From: Choricystis sp. odSpoLacu1
Taxonomy: Eukaryota > Chlorophyta > Trebouxiophyceae
Direction of reading: 5' to 3'
Length of the DNA: 64,000 bases
Assembly (NCBI GenBank): GCA_958009055.1
Contig: OY253650.1
Span: 682,001-746,000 of the forward strand
The notes under the pieces: model-generated
Database searches by the model: none
The model's input: only the letters and a program-made list of their open reading frames with translations
What the model was told of the DNA's origin: nothing
Shown: one piece after another, positions 10,189 to 20,623 of the stretch
Numbering within the stretch: the stretch's first letter is position 1
Layout: the number at the start of each line of letters is the position of its first letter
Program-made: the position numbers and the translations under genes

Positions 10189-11590
10189 TCACCCCAAGAG
10201 CGCCCCTCGCACCCGCCCGCGCTTGGCCGCCGGCACCCGGCGCGCCGCCGCCGCGTCCGCCGCCTGGCGCGCAGCAGCGCGGTCCAGCGCGGCTCGCCGC
10301 AAGCCGCCGCGCAACGCCTCAAAGAAGCAGAAGAAGACGGCCGAGTTGAGGCCGTTGGAGAGGGCGCGGGGACCCACCCCCGCAAACATGCCTGCCGGCC
10401 CCCCCGCCGCCCACGCGGCGCGGGCGGCGCCCCCCATGGAAGGGCGGGACGCGGCAGACACCATCATGCCTGTTTTCAGGACGTCCAGCGGAGTGGTGGC
10501 GGCCGCCGCGGCCGCGCCCGCAGCGCCGCCGTACAAAAGGTCCTCCGCCACCGTCGGCGTGCGCCCACCCGCCAGGCGGGCGTGGGCCGCCCTCAACGAT
10601 TCATACACCGCAAACTTGACCCCCATGTCGGGCACGTCCTCGAGGACGGTGGGCACAAAGCCGGTGAAGAGGCCGCGCGCGCCCGCGGCGCGCGTGATGG
10701 ACGACGCGGCGGCAAAGACGTTCGAATACACGCCAGCCTGGACGGACCGGATGCACACGGCCAGTGGGACCTTTACAACGGACGATCCCACCGCCGCCGC
10801 TGCGCCCGCGGTGAAGGCGGCGGCGCCGGGGGACAGGTCGCCGCGTGCCGTGAGCGCGCGCTTGGCGGTCGAATAGAAAGCAAAATAGGTGCCGATGATG
10901 ACGCCCGCTCCAGACGCAGCCCCAAACACACCTTTGTACAGCGACCCCAGCTCCCTGGCGGCGCCGCTGAGGGACAGAGCGACCGCGGTGCGGTTGCGGT
11001 AGCGGACACCGTGTTTTAAAAGTGCGCGTTTGGACCAGCGCGGCGCGCGGCGGCCGCCGGCGGGGGGGACGAGCTGCCCAAACTTGGACAGGGCGCCCGG
11101 AGGGGCCTGCATGCGCACTTTCAGGGTGTCGAGCGGGTGGATGGTGGACTGGGAAAGCGCACGTGCGAGCGCGCCCGCGACGACGTCGATGGCGGTGCGT
11201 TCGTTGGGTGCCGGTTGGGGGGGGGCGGCAGCCTGTGTGTGGGGTGGGTGGGTTGGATGACCAAGATCGTGTGTGCGCGTGTGTCTGCTGCGCACGTCCG
11301 GGGGCGAGGGTCCGGCGGGGGAGGCCGTGCCGTTCTCCCCGATCGCCGAACCGAAAAAAGGCGGTCTCAAGCGGCTGGCACGTCCCCACCGCCAGCCGCT
11401 GGCCGCGCTTCCCCCCTTAGCCACCAATTAGCACGCTCGAAGACCCTGTCAACCACCTCCCACCAGCACCCCCCTCTCTCACCTTGCCCCCGCCCCGCAG
11501 CGACCGCACGTCGAGCGAGGGGCGCGTGCTGCAGCACGGTTCGTCGGCGCCGCGCGGCGGCGGCGCCGGCAGGGAGCCACGACGGCGCAT
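10189..11590 (-). CDS. Mitochondrial/plastid solute carrier, SAM-carrier type
   Basis: Member of the mitochondrial carrier family (six membrane helices, three repeats). Exons 11483-11590 and 10189-11232 give 383 residues. Carrier signatures are visible: HPLDTLKVRMQ in repeat 1, KVPLAVCIRSVQAG in repeat 2 (a degenerate P-x-D/E-x-x-K/R), and TPLDVLKTGMM in repeat 3, each with a following glycine-aromatic block such as GLFTGFVPTVLED and GMFAGVGPRAL. The pattern in repeats 1 and 3 and the order of blocks resemble S-adenosylmethionine carriers, which import SAM into mitochondria or plastids. The first exon (MRRRGSLPAPPP...) adds an unusual basic N-terminal extension, possibly a targeting peptide; this exon is inferred from an in-phase GTGAGA...CAG intron only. 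Substrate call is tentative, family call firm. Confidence 0.8.
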
Positions 11591-11907
11591 GTGGGTGGTT
11601 GTGGGGACCAGAAGGGGGCAGGAAAGATGCCGAGCGCGGGCGACACCTGCGTCGCAGCCTTCCGTGTTTTTTTAGAGTGTGCGGAGGTCGGCGTGCGCAC
11701 TTTTGTTTGGCGCTCGTTTGTTTGGCGGGGAGCAACTTGCTCCCCGCCTGCACCCCAACGATCCGACACCCACGAAAAACGGTTACACACTCGAATGACA
11801 ATTGCAAGAAAGAAGAAGAGACGCTGAACGAAGGGTGACAGAGAGAGCGTGTGGCGAGCGCGCGTTGTTTTTCGCGCACGCCACAAACCACGCCTCCCTC
11901 CTCCCCT
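11591..11907. other. Intergenic region between carrier and acetylglutamate kinase genes
   Basis: 317 bp upstream of the carrier start and downstream of the NAGK stop, both genes on the minus strand. It holds a TTACA (TGTAA on the minus strand) at 11783-11787, 121 nt past the NAGK stop, and otherwise nothing recognised. The carrier promoter must lie between that site and 11591. Confidence 0.45.
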
Positions 11908-13205
11908 TCACCCTGTGATCATGGTGCCCACGCCCTCATCCGTCAGCAGCTCCATCAACAGGGAGTGCTTGGCGCGCCCATCAATGATGTGGGTGGCGCC
12001 CACACCCTGGGCCAGGCAGCGCACGCAGCACTCGACTTTGGGGATCATGCCCCCCGCGATCACGCCCTCCTCCACCAGGGCCCGGGTGCCCCCGATCGTC
12101 AGCTCGGTGAACTTGGTGGACACGTCATCCTTGTCGCGCAGGACGCCGGGCACGTCGGTCATGAGGATCAGTTTCTCGGCTTTGAGCGCGGCCGCGATCT
12201 CGCCCGCCGCGATGTCGGCATTCACATTCAGCGCCTGCCCATTCTCATCCGCCGCGACGGACGCCACCACGGGAATGTAGCCGGCCGCCACCAGGGTGGA
12301 CAGCAGGGCGGGGGCGACGGACGTGATGTCGCCGACAAACCCAATGTCTTTTTCCACCATGTGGCGGGCCGCGATCAACCCCGCATCCTTGCCGCACAGC
12401 CCCACGGCAGCGCCGCCCGCCTGCTGGATGAGGGTGACGAGCCCCTTGTTGACGCGGCCGCCGAGCACCATTTCGACGACGTCCATGGTGGGGCCATCTG
12501 TGAAGCGCAGCCCATTCTTAAACGCGGCCTCGATGCCCAGCTTCTTCAGCCAGTTGTTGATCTCGGGGCCGCCACCATGGACCAGCACGGGGCGGATGCC
12601 GACGCAGGCGAGCAGGACGAGGTCGGAGACGACGCCCGCTTTGAGGGAGGGGTCGACCATGGCGGCGCCCCCATACTTGACGACAACAGTTTTGCCGTGG
12701 AAGCGTTGCAGGTAGGGCAGGGCTTCGGACAGGACGGAGACACGGTCCAGGGCGGAATAGGCCTGTGGGGGTGTGGTGTTGGGGGGGTGGGGAGTGAGGG
12801 AGGGCCCAAGAGAAGGGGGCGTCGGGGGCGTCGGACTGCGCCCTCCGTCCTCTCCAGCAGCACGCGCTCGCGCCCAGGCCTGACCGCCGCCTCCACAAAG
12901 GTGTGTCGACTCTCCAACTGCCTGCCAAGCAGACAGTCGCCCCAATTGACATCGCCCGGCCGACAACAAGCAGCGACGGCGTTAGGGCAAAGCAAAACGG
13001 GGCATGCGCGGCTGCTACGCTCCTCCCCCTCCCTCTCCTCTCCTCCGACACAACGCACCTGAGCCATTTTGTCTGCTGCCAGTGTCGTGGCGGCCGTGGC
13101 CACGGTGCGAGGGCGGCGCACGGGGGTGGTGCGTGACGCCGACCGCGCCGGCCGCCGCGGCGTGGCCGCGGTCGGGGTGGGTGGTGTCGCGGCCAGGGCT
13201 GGCAT
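11908..13205 (-). CDS. NAGK: Acetylglutamate kinase, chloroplast type
   Basis: Phosphorylates N-acetyl-L-glutamate with ATP, the second and controlled step of arginine/ornithine synthesis. Exons 13059-13205 and 11908-12762 give 333 residues. Exon 1 is an R/T/A/P-rich transit-like peptide ([20 protein letters not shown]...). The kinase shows VVKYGGAAM (about 76), VHGGGPEIN (about 110), GLCGKDAGL (about 178), [15 protein letters not shown] and LTDVPGVL, and ends with the conserved [10 protein letters not shown] and GTMITG. In plants and cyanobacteria this enzyme is activated by the PII signal protein; the arginine-sensitive N-terminal helix region ([20 protein letters not shown]) is present, so the same control is plausible. 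Nuclear coding contrasts with red algae, where argB is plastid-encoded. Divergent with RTEL1. Confidence 0.93.
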
Positions 13206-13503
13206 ATCGTGTGGGAGAAAGGGACCAGCAAGCGACACTATGGGCGTGGGCACGCGTCTGAAAGTGGGGGTCGCTCTCGCCGTGGGGCCTTTTTGTGAGA
13301 GCGGCGTCGGCGAAAAACACAAACGTGCTCGATTTCTTTTGCGCGCCGCGATGTCGCCCCCCGGCTGAAACTCGCGCCCTGCCTCACCTCACAAGCTGCT
13401 GAACGTCCGTGCATCACTTCTCACACTGCTGGCGGGGCACTGAGCAGGGGTGGCGGCGTGCCAACGCCCCTGCGCATTGCGCGCGCTTCAAACACACCCA
13501 ACC
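13206..13503. promoter_or_regulatory. Divergent intergenic region NAGK/RTEL1
   Basis: 298 bp between two starts facing away from each other; expected to hold both promoters. No specific motif was recognised. Confidence 0.35.
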
Positions 13504-16500
13504 ATGCCGGCCTACACCCTGCGCGGCGTGGCGGTCGACTTTCCGTATGACGCATACGATTGCCAGGTGTGAGGAGTGAGATTGTGAAGCAATTGGTGGA
13601 TGCGTGTGAGCAAAAAACTGTGTCACTCGGCCAACCAACCCATCTTGTCCCCACCCTCTTCCTGCACCCCCAGCTCACCTACATGGAGCGCGTCATCCAG
13701 GCGCTGCAAGAGGTGAGAAGAATGATTTGTGTGGTCGGTTCACAGGATGAAGGCGCAAGAGACACGGCGTGAAACAATCAAAAAAAAAAAACCCTTGCCC
13801 CCGCCCCCCCCTCCTCCTCTCTCCTCTCCAGGGCACCAACGCCCTGCTCGAGTCGCCCACCGGCACAGGAAAAACACTCTGCCTGCTGTGCGCCGCCCTG
13901 GCGTGGCGCGCCTCCACGGCGGCGCCCCCCCCCGCGCCCGCCGCGGACGCTCCTTCTTCTTCGTCCTGGGCGGCAAAACACGCGGCCGCCGTCGCGGCCG
14001 CGACTGCGGCCGCCCCCGCCGCCACCCGCCCCCCCATCATCTACGCCTCCCGCACCCACTCCCAACTCAAGCAAGTCATTGGGGAGCTGCGGCGCACAGC
14101 GTACAAACCGAGGGCTGTCGTGCTGGGGTCGCGGTCGCACTTGTGCGCCAACGCCGCCGTCGCCTCCGCCCCCTCCGCCGCCGCCTGCAACCAGGCGTGT
14201 GCCGCCGCCGTGAGGACGGGGGCTTGCTCCTTCTACACCCGGGTCGACAGCTTTCTGAGGGACAACCCCGACGCTCACTCCACGCCGCTCGACGTCGAAG
14301 ACCTCGCCTCGCTCGGCCCATCGCGCGGCGCGTGCCCCTTCTACGTGTCCCGCGGCCTCGCCCCCACCGCCGACATCGTGTTTGTGCCGTACAACTACTT
14401 GGTTGACCCGCGGTCGAGGGGGGGGCTGCGAGCGCTGACGTGGCGAGGGTCTGTGATTGTGTTCGACGAGGCCCACAACCTGGAGTCCGCGGCTGCCGAC
14501 GCGGCCTCCTTCGAGCTGTCTGCACCCTCCCTGGCGGCCGCCATTGATGATGCCACCACGGCTGCCACCGCGGCCCAGAGGAGGGCAGAAGCGGGGGGCG
14601 GTGTCGGCGGCCCCGACGGCGACACCGGCGGCAGAGGCGGCGCCGCGCGCGCGCGCGCGACGGCGCCCCCCCCGCCGACTACAGCCAGCTGGCCCGCGAC
14701 CTGCGCATGCTGGGCTCCGTCCTGCTCACCCTAGAGTCCGCCATCGCGGACGTGGCGGCAGGGGCGCCCAAGCCGGCGCCGGGAGGGGGCGACTCGCCGG
14801 GCACCACGCACAAGGCAGAGGCCCTGTTTGCCCTCCTGGCCCGCGCGGGCGTCACCCCCGCCACCCTGCCCACCATGGCCCGCGTCCTGGATGATGGTGC
14901 TGACGTGCTGGCGTCTGACGCCGCCGCCAGGGGGGGGGGGTGGCGACCGGGGGCGCGTCGCGGGGGCCGCCCTCACGTCGCTTGCCGACGCGCTGCGCTT
15001 GGCCTTTGAATCCACGGAAGCCCCGCCCGGCGGCACCCCGCCCTCCGACATGTACCGCATGCACGTGCGCTGGATGGCGCCAGGTGGTGGCGGTGGCGGC
15101 CGCGGCGGCAGCGGCAGTGATTCAACCTCCCGCCAGCGGCCTCCCACGCCCACCCTCGCCTACTGGTGTTTCTCCGCGGGCGTCGCCCTGCGCGCCATCT
15201 CCGCCCTGGGCGTCCGCTCCCTCCTCCTCACCTCGGGCACGTTGGCCCCCCTGCCCTCACTGGCGGCGGAGCTGGGGATGCCCTTTCCCGTGACGCTGGA
15301 GAATCCGCACGTTGTGCCCGACTCAAACGTGTGGGCCGCTGTTGTCCGCGCCGGCCCCGCCGGCACCCCCCTCTCCTCCTCCTTTCGGACGCGCGACTCC
15401 CCCGCCTACAAGGCCGACCTGGGGTGCTTGGTGGCGGCCGTGGCGGCCGCCACCCCGGGCGGCGTGCTGGCTTTCTTTCCGAGTTACGGCGCGCTGCACG
15501 CCGCTCTCGCCGGCTGGCGCTCCACCCGGGCCCCCGCCACCGTCCCCTGCCGCCCAGGCTCCTCCCTGTGGGACGCGCTCAACGCGTTGAAGAAAGTGGT
15601 CGTCGAGCCGCGCGAGTCGGGCGCGTTCCCCGCGGCAGCACGCGAGTACGCGCAGGCCGCGTCCTCCGCGCGTGGCGCCCTGCTCCTCGCCGTCTGCCGT
15701 GGCAAAGCGTCGGAAGGCCTGGACTTTGCGGATGCGGCCGCCCGGGCCGTCATCGTGACTGGCGTGCCGTACGCGGCGGCCACGGATGCACGGGTGACGA
15801 TAAAAAAGGCGGTGCTGGACGACGCGGCGCGCCGCGGCGCGACGGCGGCAGCCACCAAGCGCCCCGCCCCGGGAGCGCCGCCCCCCCCACCCCCCACCCC
15901 GCACCTCACGGGGGACGGCTGGTACACCCAGCAAGCGGCGCGCGCCGTCAACCAGGCGATTGGGCGCGTGATCAGGCACGTGTGTGACTATGGAGCGATT
16001 GTCTTGGCAGACGAACGCCTGGGCCAGCCCCGGGTGAGGGGCCAGCTGAGCGCGTGGGTGAGGCGGCTGGTGGCCACCCCCGACACGTTTGACGCGGCGG
16101 CGGCCTCGCTGGCCGACTTTTTCAGGGTGAGGGGAGGGGGGGGGGGCGCCGCGCGCGCGCGCGCGAGCGCGGCGCAGCCGGCTGTGGCGGCCCGCGCTGG
16201 ACCCACATCCGTCATGGACCTGGGGCGAGCGACCGCGCCATCCGCTCGGGGGCGGTCGGTGGACACGAGCGGGTTGGCGGGGTTGCTGGGGGCTGCCGCC
16301 ACGCCGACGCGCACAGTCGTGCCGCCACGCGCGGGAGGCATGCTGGGTGCGCTGGCGGCCTCTGCCCCGCCCGCCACGGCGGCCGCAGCACGCGGCCGCT
16401 CCCTGGTGGACGCGGCGGACAAGCTGCTGGACGCGGGCACGGTGGCGCCCGCGCCGCGCGGGGGCGACGCGCGGCCGCCGCGGGTGGCGCCCCTGCCGCG

Positions 16501-17506
16501 GCTTGCGTCGGCGTCTGCGCGCGCGCCCGCGCCGCGCGCGTTGCCGCGACCACTGGGGCCGGCGCGTCCTTTTGTGGAGGATGTGGGGCGGGGGGCGAGG
16601 CCGGGTGGTGGGCTGTCGCAGCTGGTGGCCGCCGCGCCACCCGTGCCGCGCGCCGCACCCGCGCCGCAGCCGGCACCGGCGCCAGTGGCTGATCTCCGGC
16701 CTGCGCCGGCAGTGCCTCAGCCTGCTGCCGCACCGGCACCACCCCGGCCGCGCCCCCCCCCACCACCACCCACCCTCAAAAACACGGCCCCCGCCCCGTC
16801 GCCCGCTGACATCGCCCAGTTCCTGGCCGACATCCAGGCCACCCTACCCCCGTCCGACCACGCCACCGTCAAAGACGCGCTGGCGGCGTACAGCCGCGCT
16901 CGGCCGGGGGCGCTGCCGTCTGCGCGTGAAGCCGCACTGACTGATCTCATAGACACGGTTGTCCCCCTCCTGACCGCGCCCGAGCGAGGGCGGCTGATGG
17001 CGGGTTTCCAGAGGTTCATGCGGTCTGACGTGGCGCGGGCGCGGGTGGCGGCCAAGCAGAGAGAACTGACGCGGTCGCGCGAAGCTGCGGCTTTGCGGGC
17101 GCCGCGCACCGCGACGACGAATCCTTTTATGGGCGGTGGGAAAACAGCGCATCCGCTATCGAACACGCGCGTCATCGCCAGCGCGGGCGGTGCGGCGAGG
17201 GCGGCTGCCGCGCGCGCGCGTGGCCACACCGGGCGCGGCGCGCTGGGCGCGGGCGGTGGTGTGGCCGGCCCCGCCGGCAGCGTGGTGCGGGCGCCGGGAG
17301 TGCCCCCTCCAAACGCGTCCACCGCGTTTGATCTGAGGGCGGGGCGTGGGCGGGGCGCTGCGTTGCCGCGCGCTGCGGTCGCGTCTCTGTATGGCGCCCC
17401 CTCCACCACCACCCGCCCCGACGCCCGCCCCCGCGCGCCTGGGCGCCAAGGCTCGCGCATGCTTCAGGCTGCGAGGAACGCGGTGACGGGCAAGGGAGAC
17501 AAGTAG
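13504..17506 (+). CDS. RTEL1: RTEL1 helicase with two compensating frame breaks
   Basis: Fe-S DNA helicase of the XPD/FANCJ group that unwinds G-quadruplexes and D-loops at telomeres and replication forks. Exons 13504-13566, 13674-13712, 13832-17506; total length is a multiple of three (about 1,258 residues). Motifs: VAVDFPYDAYDCQ; Walker A ESPTGTGKT (about 41); ASRTHSQL; four Fe-S cysteines in HLC, ACNQAC, GACSFY and GACPFY; DEAH box (about 244); LTSGTLAP; CRGKASEGLDF; QAIGRVIRH (about 741). A harmonin-homology domain follows at about 1023-1100. Between 14674 and 14929 the coding frame is shifted: it leaves the frame at a C8 run (14666-14673, one C short) and returns at a G11 run (14930-14940, one G too many), with good similarity in all three parts. 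Start fits the family N-terminus. Only 92 bp separate it from CSN3. Confidence 0.92.
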
Positions 17507-17598
17507 TGATCACAGTGTGTGTTTTTTCTCTGTTGCTTTTCAGTCACCGACGCTCGGCCAGGCCTCAATCACTCTCCGTCGTTCTTTTCTCCGCGGTC

Positions 17599-17814
17599 AT
17601 GGCGTTAGCCGACCTCCTCTCCTCCGTGCGGGACCTCTACGCCGCCCCGGGCGGCCCCTCCCCCCCCGCCATCGTGGCCGCCCTGGACGCGGGCGCCCCG
17701 ATGCTCGCGGACGCGGGGCGCGACGCGCTCGCGGCCGCGCTGGACGGCGAACCCGCGGCGCCGATGGCGCTTCCTCACCTGTACCTGCTGTGAGTGCGAA
17801 GGATTGTGGGTTTG

Positions 17815-17846
<32 letters not shown>

Positions 17847-19357
17847 CCTGGGGTGGGGTGGGAGAGCGCGTGGCAACGGACCCATGCCCGACCGACGCTC
17901 ACCTTTTCTGCCTGCCCGTCTCACCCACCCAACACAGCGACGCCGCCTGGACCGCCTCCACGCCCGACGACGCCCTGCCCCTGGCCCGCCGCACCGCCGG
18001 CTTTGCGCGGGTGTGCGACGCCGACCAAGCGAAAGCCGCCCACGGCAAAGGTGTGAGGGAAGGAAGACAAGGGGTGGACACGTCCGGCCGTCACGCTGCC
18101 TCCCCACCCACCCCACCCCACCCCACCACCCACCCAGTCACCACCGTCTGCCGCCGCATGGCCGACGCCTTCCTGTCGGCCGGCACCCCCCGCCTCTCCA
18201 TCCTCCCGCTCACCATGGCCCTGCGCAAGCTGCAGCCCGGCCGCGCGTCGGCCGCAACGCCGCTGCACGGCCCGCTGTTTGCGGCCGCCCTGGCCGCCCG
18301 CGCCCCCAACGCCGCCGCCCCCGTCCTGCAGGACGGCATCACCGTGTTCGATGCGGCCGCCACCGGCATCACCCCGTCCGACGTGCTGGCTGCATTCTAT
18401 TACGGCGGCTGCATCCACGCCGCGCGGCGCGACTGGCGCGCCGCGGCGTCCTCCTTCCTCGCCGCCGTTGCCGCCCCCACCGGCACCGCGTCCGCCATCG
18501 CGGTGGCAGCCTACAAAAAATGGGTGCTGGCGTCCCTGGCGGCGGGGGAGGGGGCGTCCCTGGCGCTGCCGCGCTACGTGTCGCCGTGCGTGTCGCGCGC
18601 GGTTCGCGCGGATGCGGCCGCCTACCGCGACCTCGCCTCCGCCGTCTCCCGCGGCGGCCGCGCGGCAGCCGAGGTCGCCGCCAAGGCCGCCCCCACCCTC
18701 AAAGCGGACGGCAACTGGGGCCTGACCCGGGCCGCGCTGACCGCGGTGGACTGTGCGTCACTGCAAGGGCTCGGCCGCGTGTACGCGGCGCTCCCCCTCG
18801 CCCACGTCCTGCGGGCCGGCCGCGCCGCCGCCACCCGCGCCCGCGGCGGGGACAGTGGCACTGGCGCCACCTCCTTCCGGGATGATGACGAGCTCATGCT
18901 GCTGGATGTCGCCCCGCCGCCGCTGCCCGCGGCCGCGGGCGGCGAGCGGCGCACGGCGGCCGTGCGCGGCGGCGACCGCGCCGCCGCCCGCCCCCCCGCG
19001 CCGCCACCGCCGCCGCCCATGCCGCCGTTGCCCACGGGGGCAGCCGCGGAGGCCGCCGCGGAGGTCGCCCTGCTGGCGGCGGCGGTGGGGGGAGGCACGA
19101 CGGGCGCGCGCGTCGACGGCGTGTCCCGCGTCGTCACCTACGCCGACACGGCCTCCTCCCCCTCCCGCCGGGCCGCGATCGCTGCCACCCGCCTGCGCGC
19201 CCTGCTGCCTGCTGTGGGGGATGCGGCGGCGGCTCTGCGGGCTGCGACCGCCAACGCTGCCCGCGTCGCGGCCGAGCGGCGCGCGGCAGCAGCGGAGCGC
19301 CGCCCCGCCAGCGGGTCGCGGGACGGGGGGGAGACGATGGCGGTGGCGGCAGGGTGA
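17599..19357 (+). CDS. CSN3: COP9 signalosome subunit 3
   Basis: Subunit of the nuclear COP9 signalosome, which removes NEDD8 from cullins. Exons 17599-17789, 17938-18050 and 18138-19357 give 507 residues; splice phases (2 and 1) agree. Recognisable blocks: LLSSVRDLY at the start; FYYGGCIHAARRDWRAAASSFL (split here around residues 189-210) followed by AVAAYKKWVLASL, which corresponds to the conserved TPR-like region; then DLASAVSRG and LKADGNWGLTRAAL (about 292), the family's N-W-G-L block before the PCI domain. A Gly/Ala/Pro-rich insert around 360-410 is unusual. The C-terminal VDGVSRVVTYAD fits a CSN3 tail. Intron 1 contains a 22-G run. It lies 92 bp after RTEL1 on the same strand. Confidence 0.85.
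17816..17837 (+). repeat. 22-nt poly(G) tract in CSN3 intron 1
   Basis: Uninterrupted run of 22 G, 26 nt after the donor; the opposite end of the same 148-nt intron is C-rich (cctgcccgtctcacccaccc). Confidence 0.9.
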
Positions 19358-19457
19358 AATGGATGGAGGGAGAGAGGGTTTGCGCAGCAGAGAGAGGGCT
19401 TTTTTGTTCGATGAAAAAACGCACCTACACAAGAACTCCCCACAAACAACACGCAAT

Positions 19458-20412
19458 TCACTTGTCCAGCCACAGTTGGGCCCGCTTGGTGCGCCCAATG
19501 TTCTTCTGCAGCTGCAGCAAGCCGTAGAGCAGACCCTCGGCCGTGGGAGGGCAGCCAGGGACGTAGATGTCAACCGGCACGATGCGGTCACACCCACGCA
19601 CGACGGAGTAGGAGTAGTGGTAGTACCCGCCCCCGTTGGCGCACGACCCCATGGACACGACCCACCGGGGTTCCGGCATCTGGTCGTACACCTTGCGCAG
19701 GGCGGGCGCCATTTTGTTGGTGAGCGTGCCAGCCACGATCATCACGTCCGACTGGCGGGGGGAGGGGCGGAAGATCATGCCGAAGCGGTCCAGGTCGTAG
19801 CGGGCGGCGCCGGTGTGCATCTGATGAGGGAGGGGGGTGGGGGTGTGGTGGGGTGGGTGTGGGTGATGCGGACGTGTGGTGAGTCCACGGTGCGTGGTTT
19901 TGTTCGAAGCCTCGTCGCGCGCACGCCAGGCCAGCCGTCCCGCCGCCGCGCACTCATGCACACGCGTGTGTCCCTTGCTCGCGGGGCGGAGGGCAGAGTG
20001 GGGGCGGAGAGCGGGCGCCACCCAAGCACGCGCTTTGTGCTGTGCGCCCTCAATCCCCCCCAACAGGGCGCCTCCTCTCGCTCCGCGACGCGCCCCCCTT
20101 TTTCCCCAAGCGCCTCTCTCGTCTCTCTCAGCCCCACTTCATCCAACTCACCATCTCGACCGCGCAGCACGCCAGGCCAAACGTCATCGGCCACAGACTG
20201 CCCGTCCTCGCCCAATTGACCAGGGCGTCCACTTTGGCGACCGCGTACTCGGCGGCCGGGGAGGCGGAGGACGCGGGCGACGACGTCAGGGAACGGGTGT
20301 GGGAGGAGGCGGCGGCCAGGGCGGGCGCAGCCGCGGCGGCCGCGGCCGATGGCGCGCCGCGCGCGGCGGCGGCGGCGGCCGCGGGGAGCAGGGTGGTGGC
20401 GGCGCGCTGCAT
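19458..20412 (-). CDS. NDUFS7: NADH:ubiquinone oxidoreductase PSST/20 kDa subunit
   Basis: Core complex I subunit (NuoB) carrying Fe-S cluster N2, the last electron carrier before ubiquinone in the mitochondrial inner membrane. Exons 20152-20412 and 19458-19820 give 207 residues. The first ~50 residues ([14 protein letters not shown]...) are an R/A/S-rich mitochondrial presequence. Cluster ligands are present: the tandem CC in GLACCAVEM (about 83-84), GSCANGG and PGCPPTAEG. The blocks [31 protein letters not shown] and [19 protein letters not shown] are nearly invariant. The exon junction falls between CAVEM and MHTG in phase 0, reproducing the family sequence. Convergent with CSN3 (100 bp between stops). 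Confidence 0.97.
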
Positions 20413-20599
20413 GTGTGTGTGCAGTGTTCGCGTGTGAACGAGTGTGTGCCGCTCCAAAAGGGGACTCGCGTTCCCGTCGCGGGAACGAGAAAAAAACAGA
20501 GTTGTGTGTCGAAACAAAAAACACGCCCTCGGCCACGTTCCGCCCGCACCCCTCGCCCGCCGTTTTGGTCTTGATGCAAAATCAGCTCAAACAAACGTA

Positions 20600-20604
20600 T
20601 TACA
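20600..20604 (-). terminator. Putative TGTAA polyadenylation signal
   Basis: TTACA on the plus strand, i.e. TGTAA on the minus strand, 20 nt past the stop of the unknown gene ending at 20624. Confidence 0.45.
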
Positions 20605-20623
20605 CACACTCTCCTCCATCCTC

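Noticed and set aside
14641..14945. An intron in RTEL1 instead of two frame breaks
   Set aside because: The stretch between the two breaks matches RTEL1 protein, and no GT...AG pair fits the phases.
19400..20219. Plus-strand open frame continuing past CSN3
   Set aside because: Different frame from CSN3 and antisense to NDUFS7.
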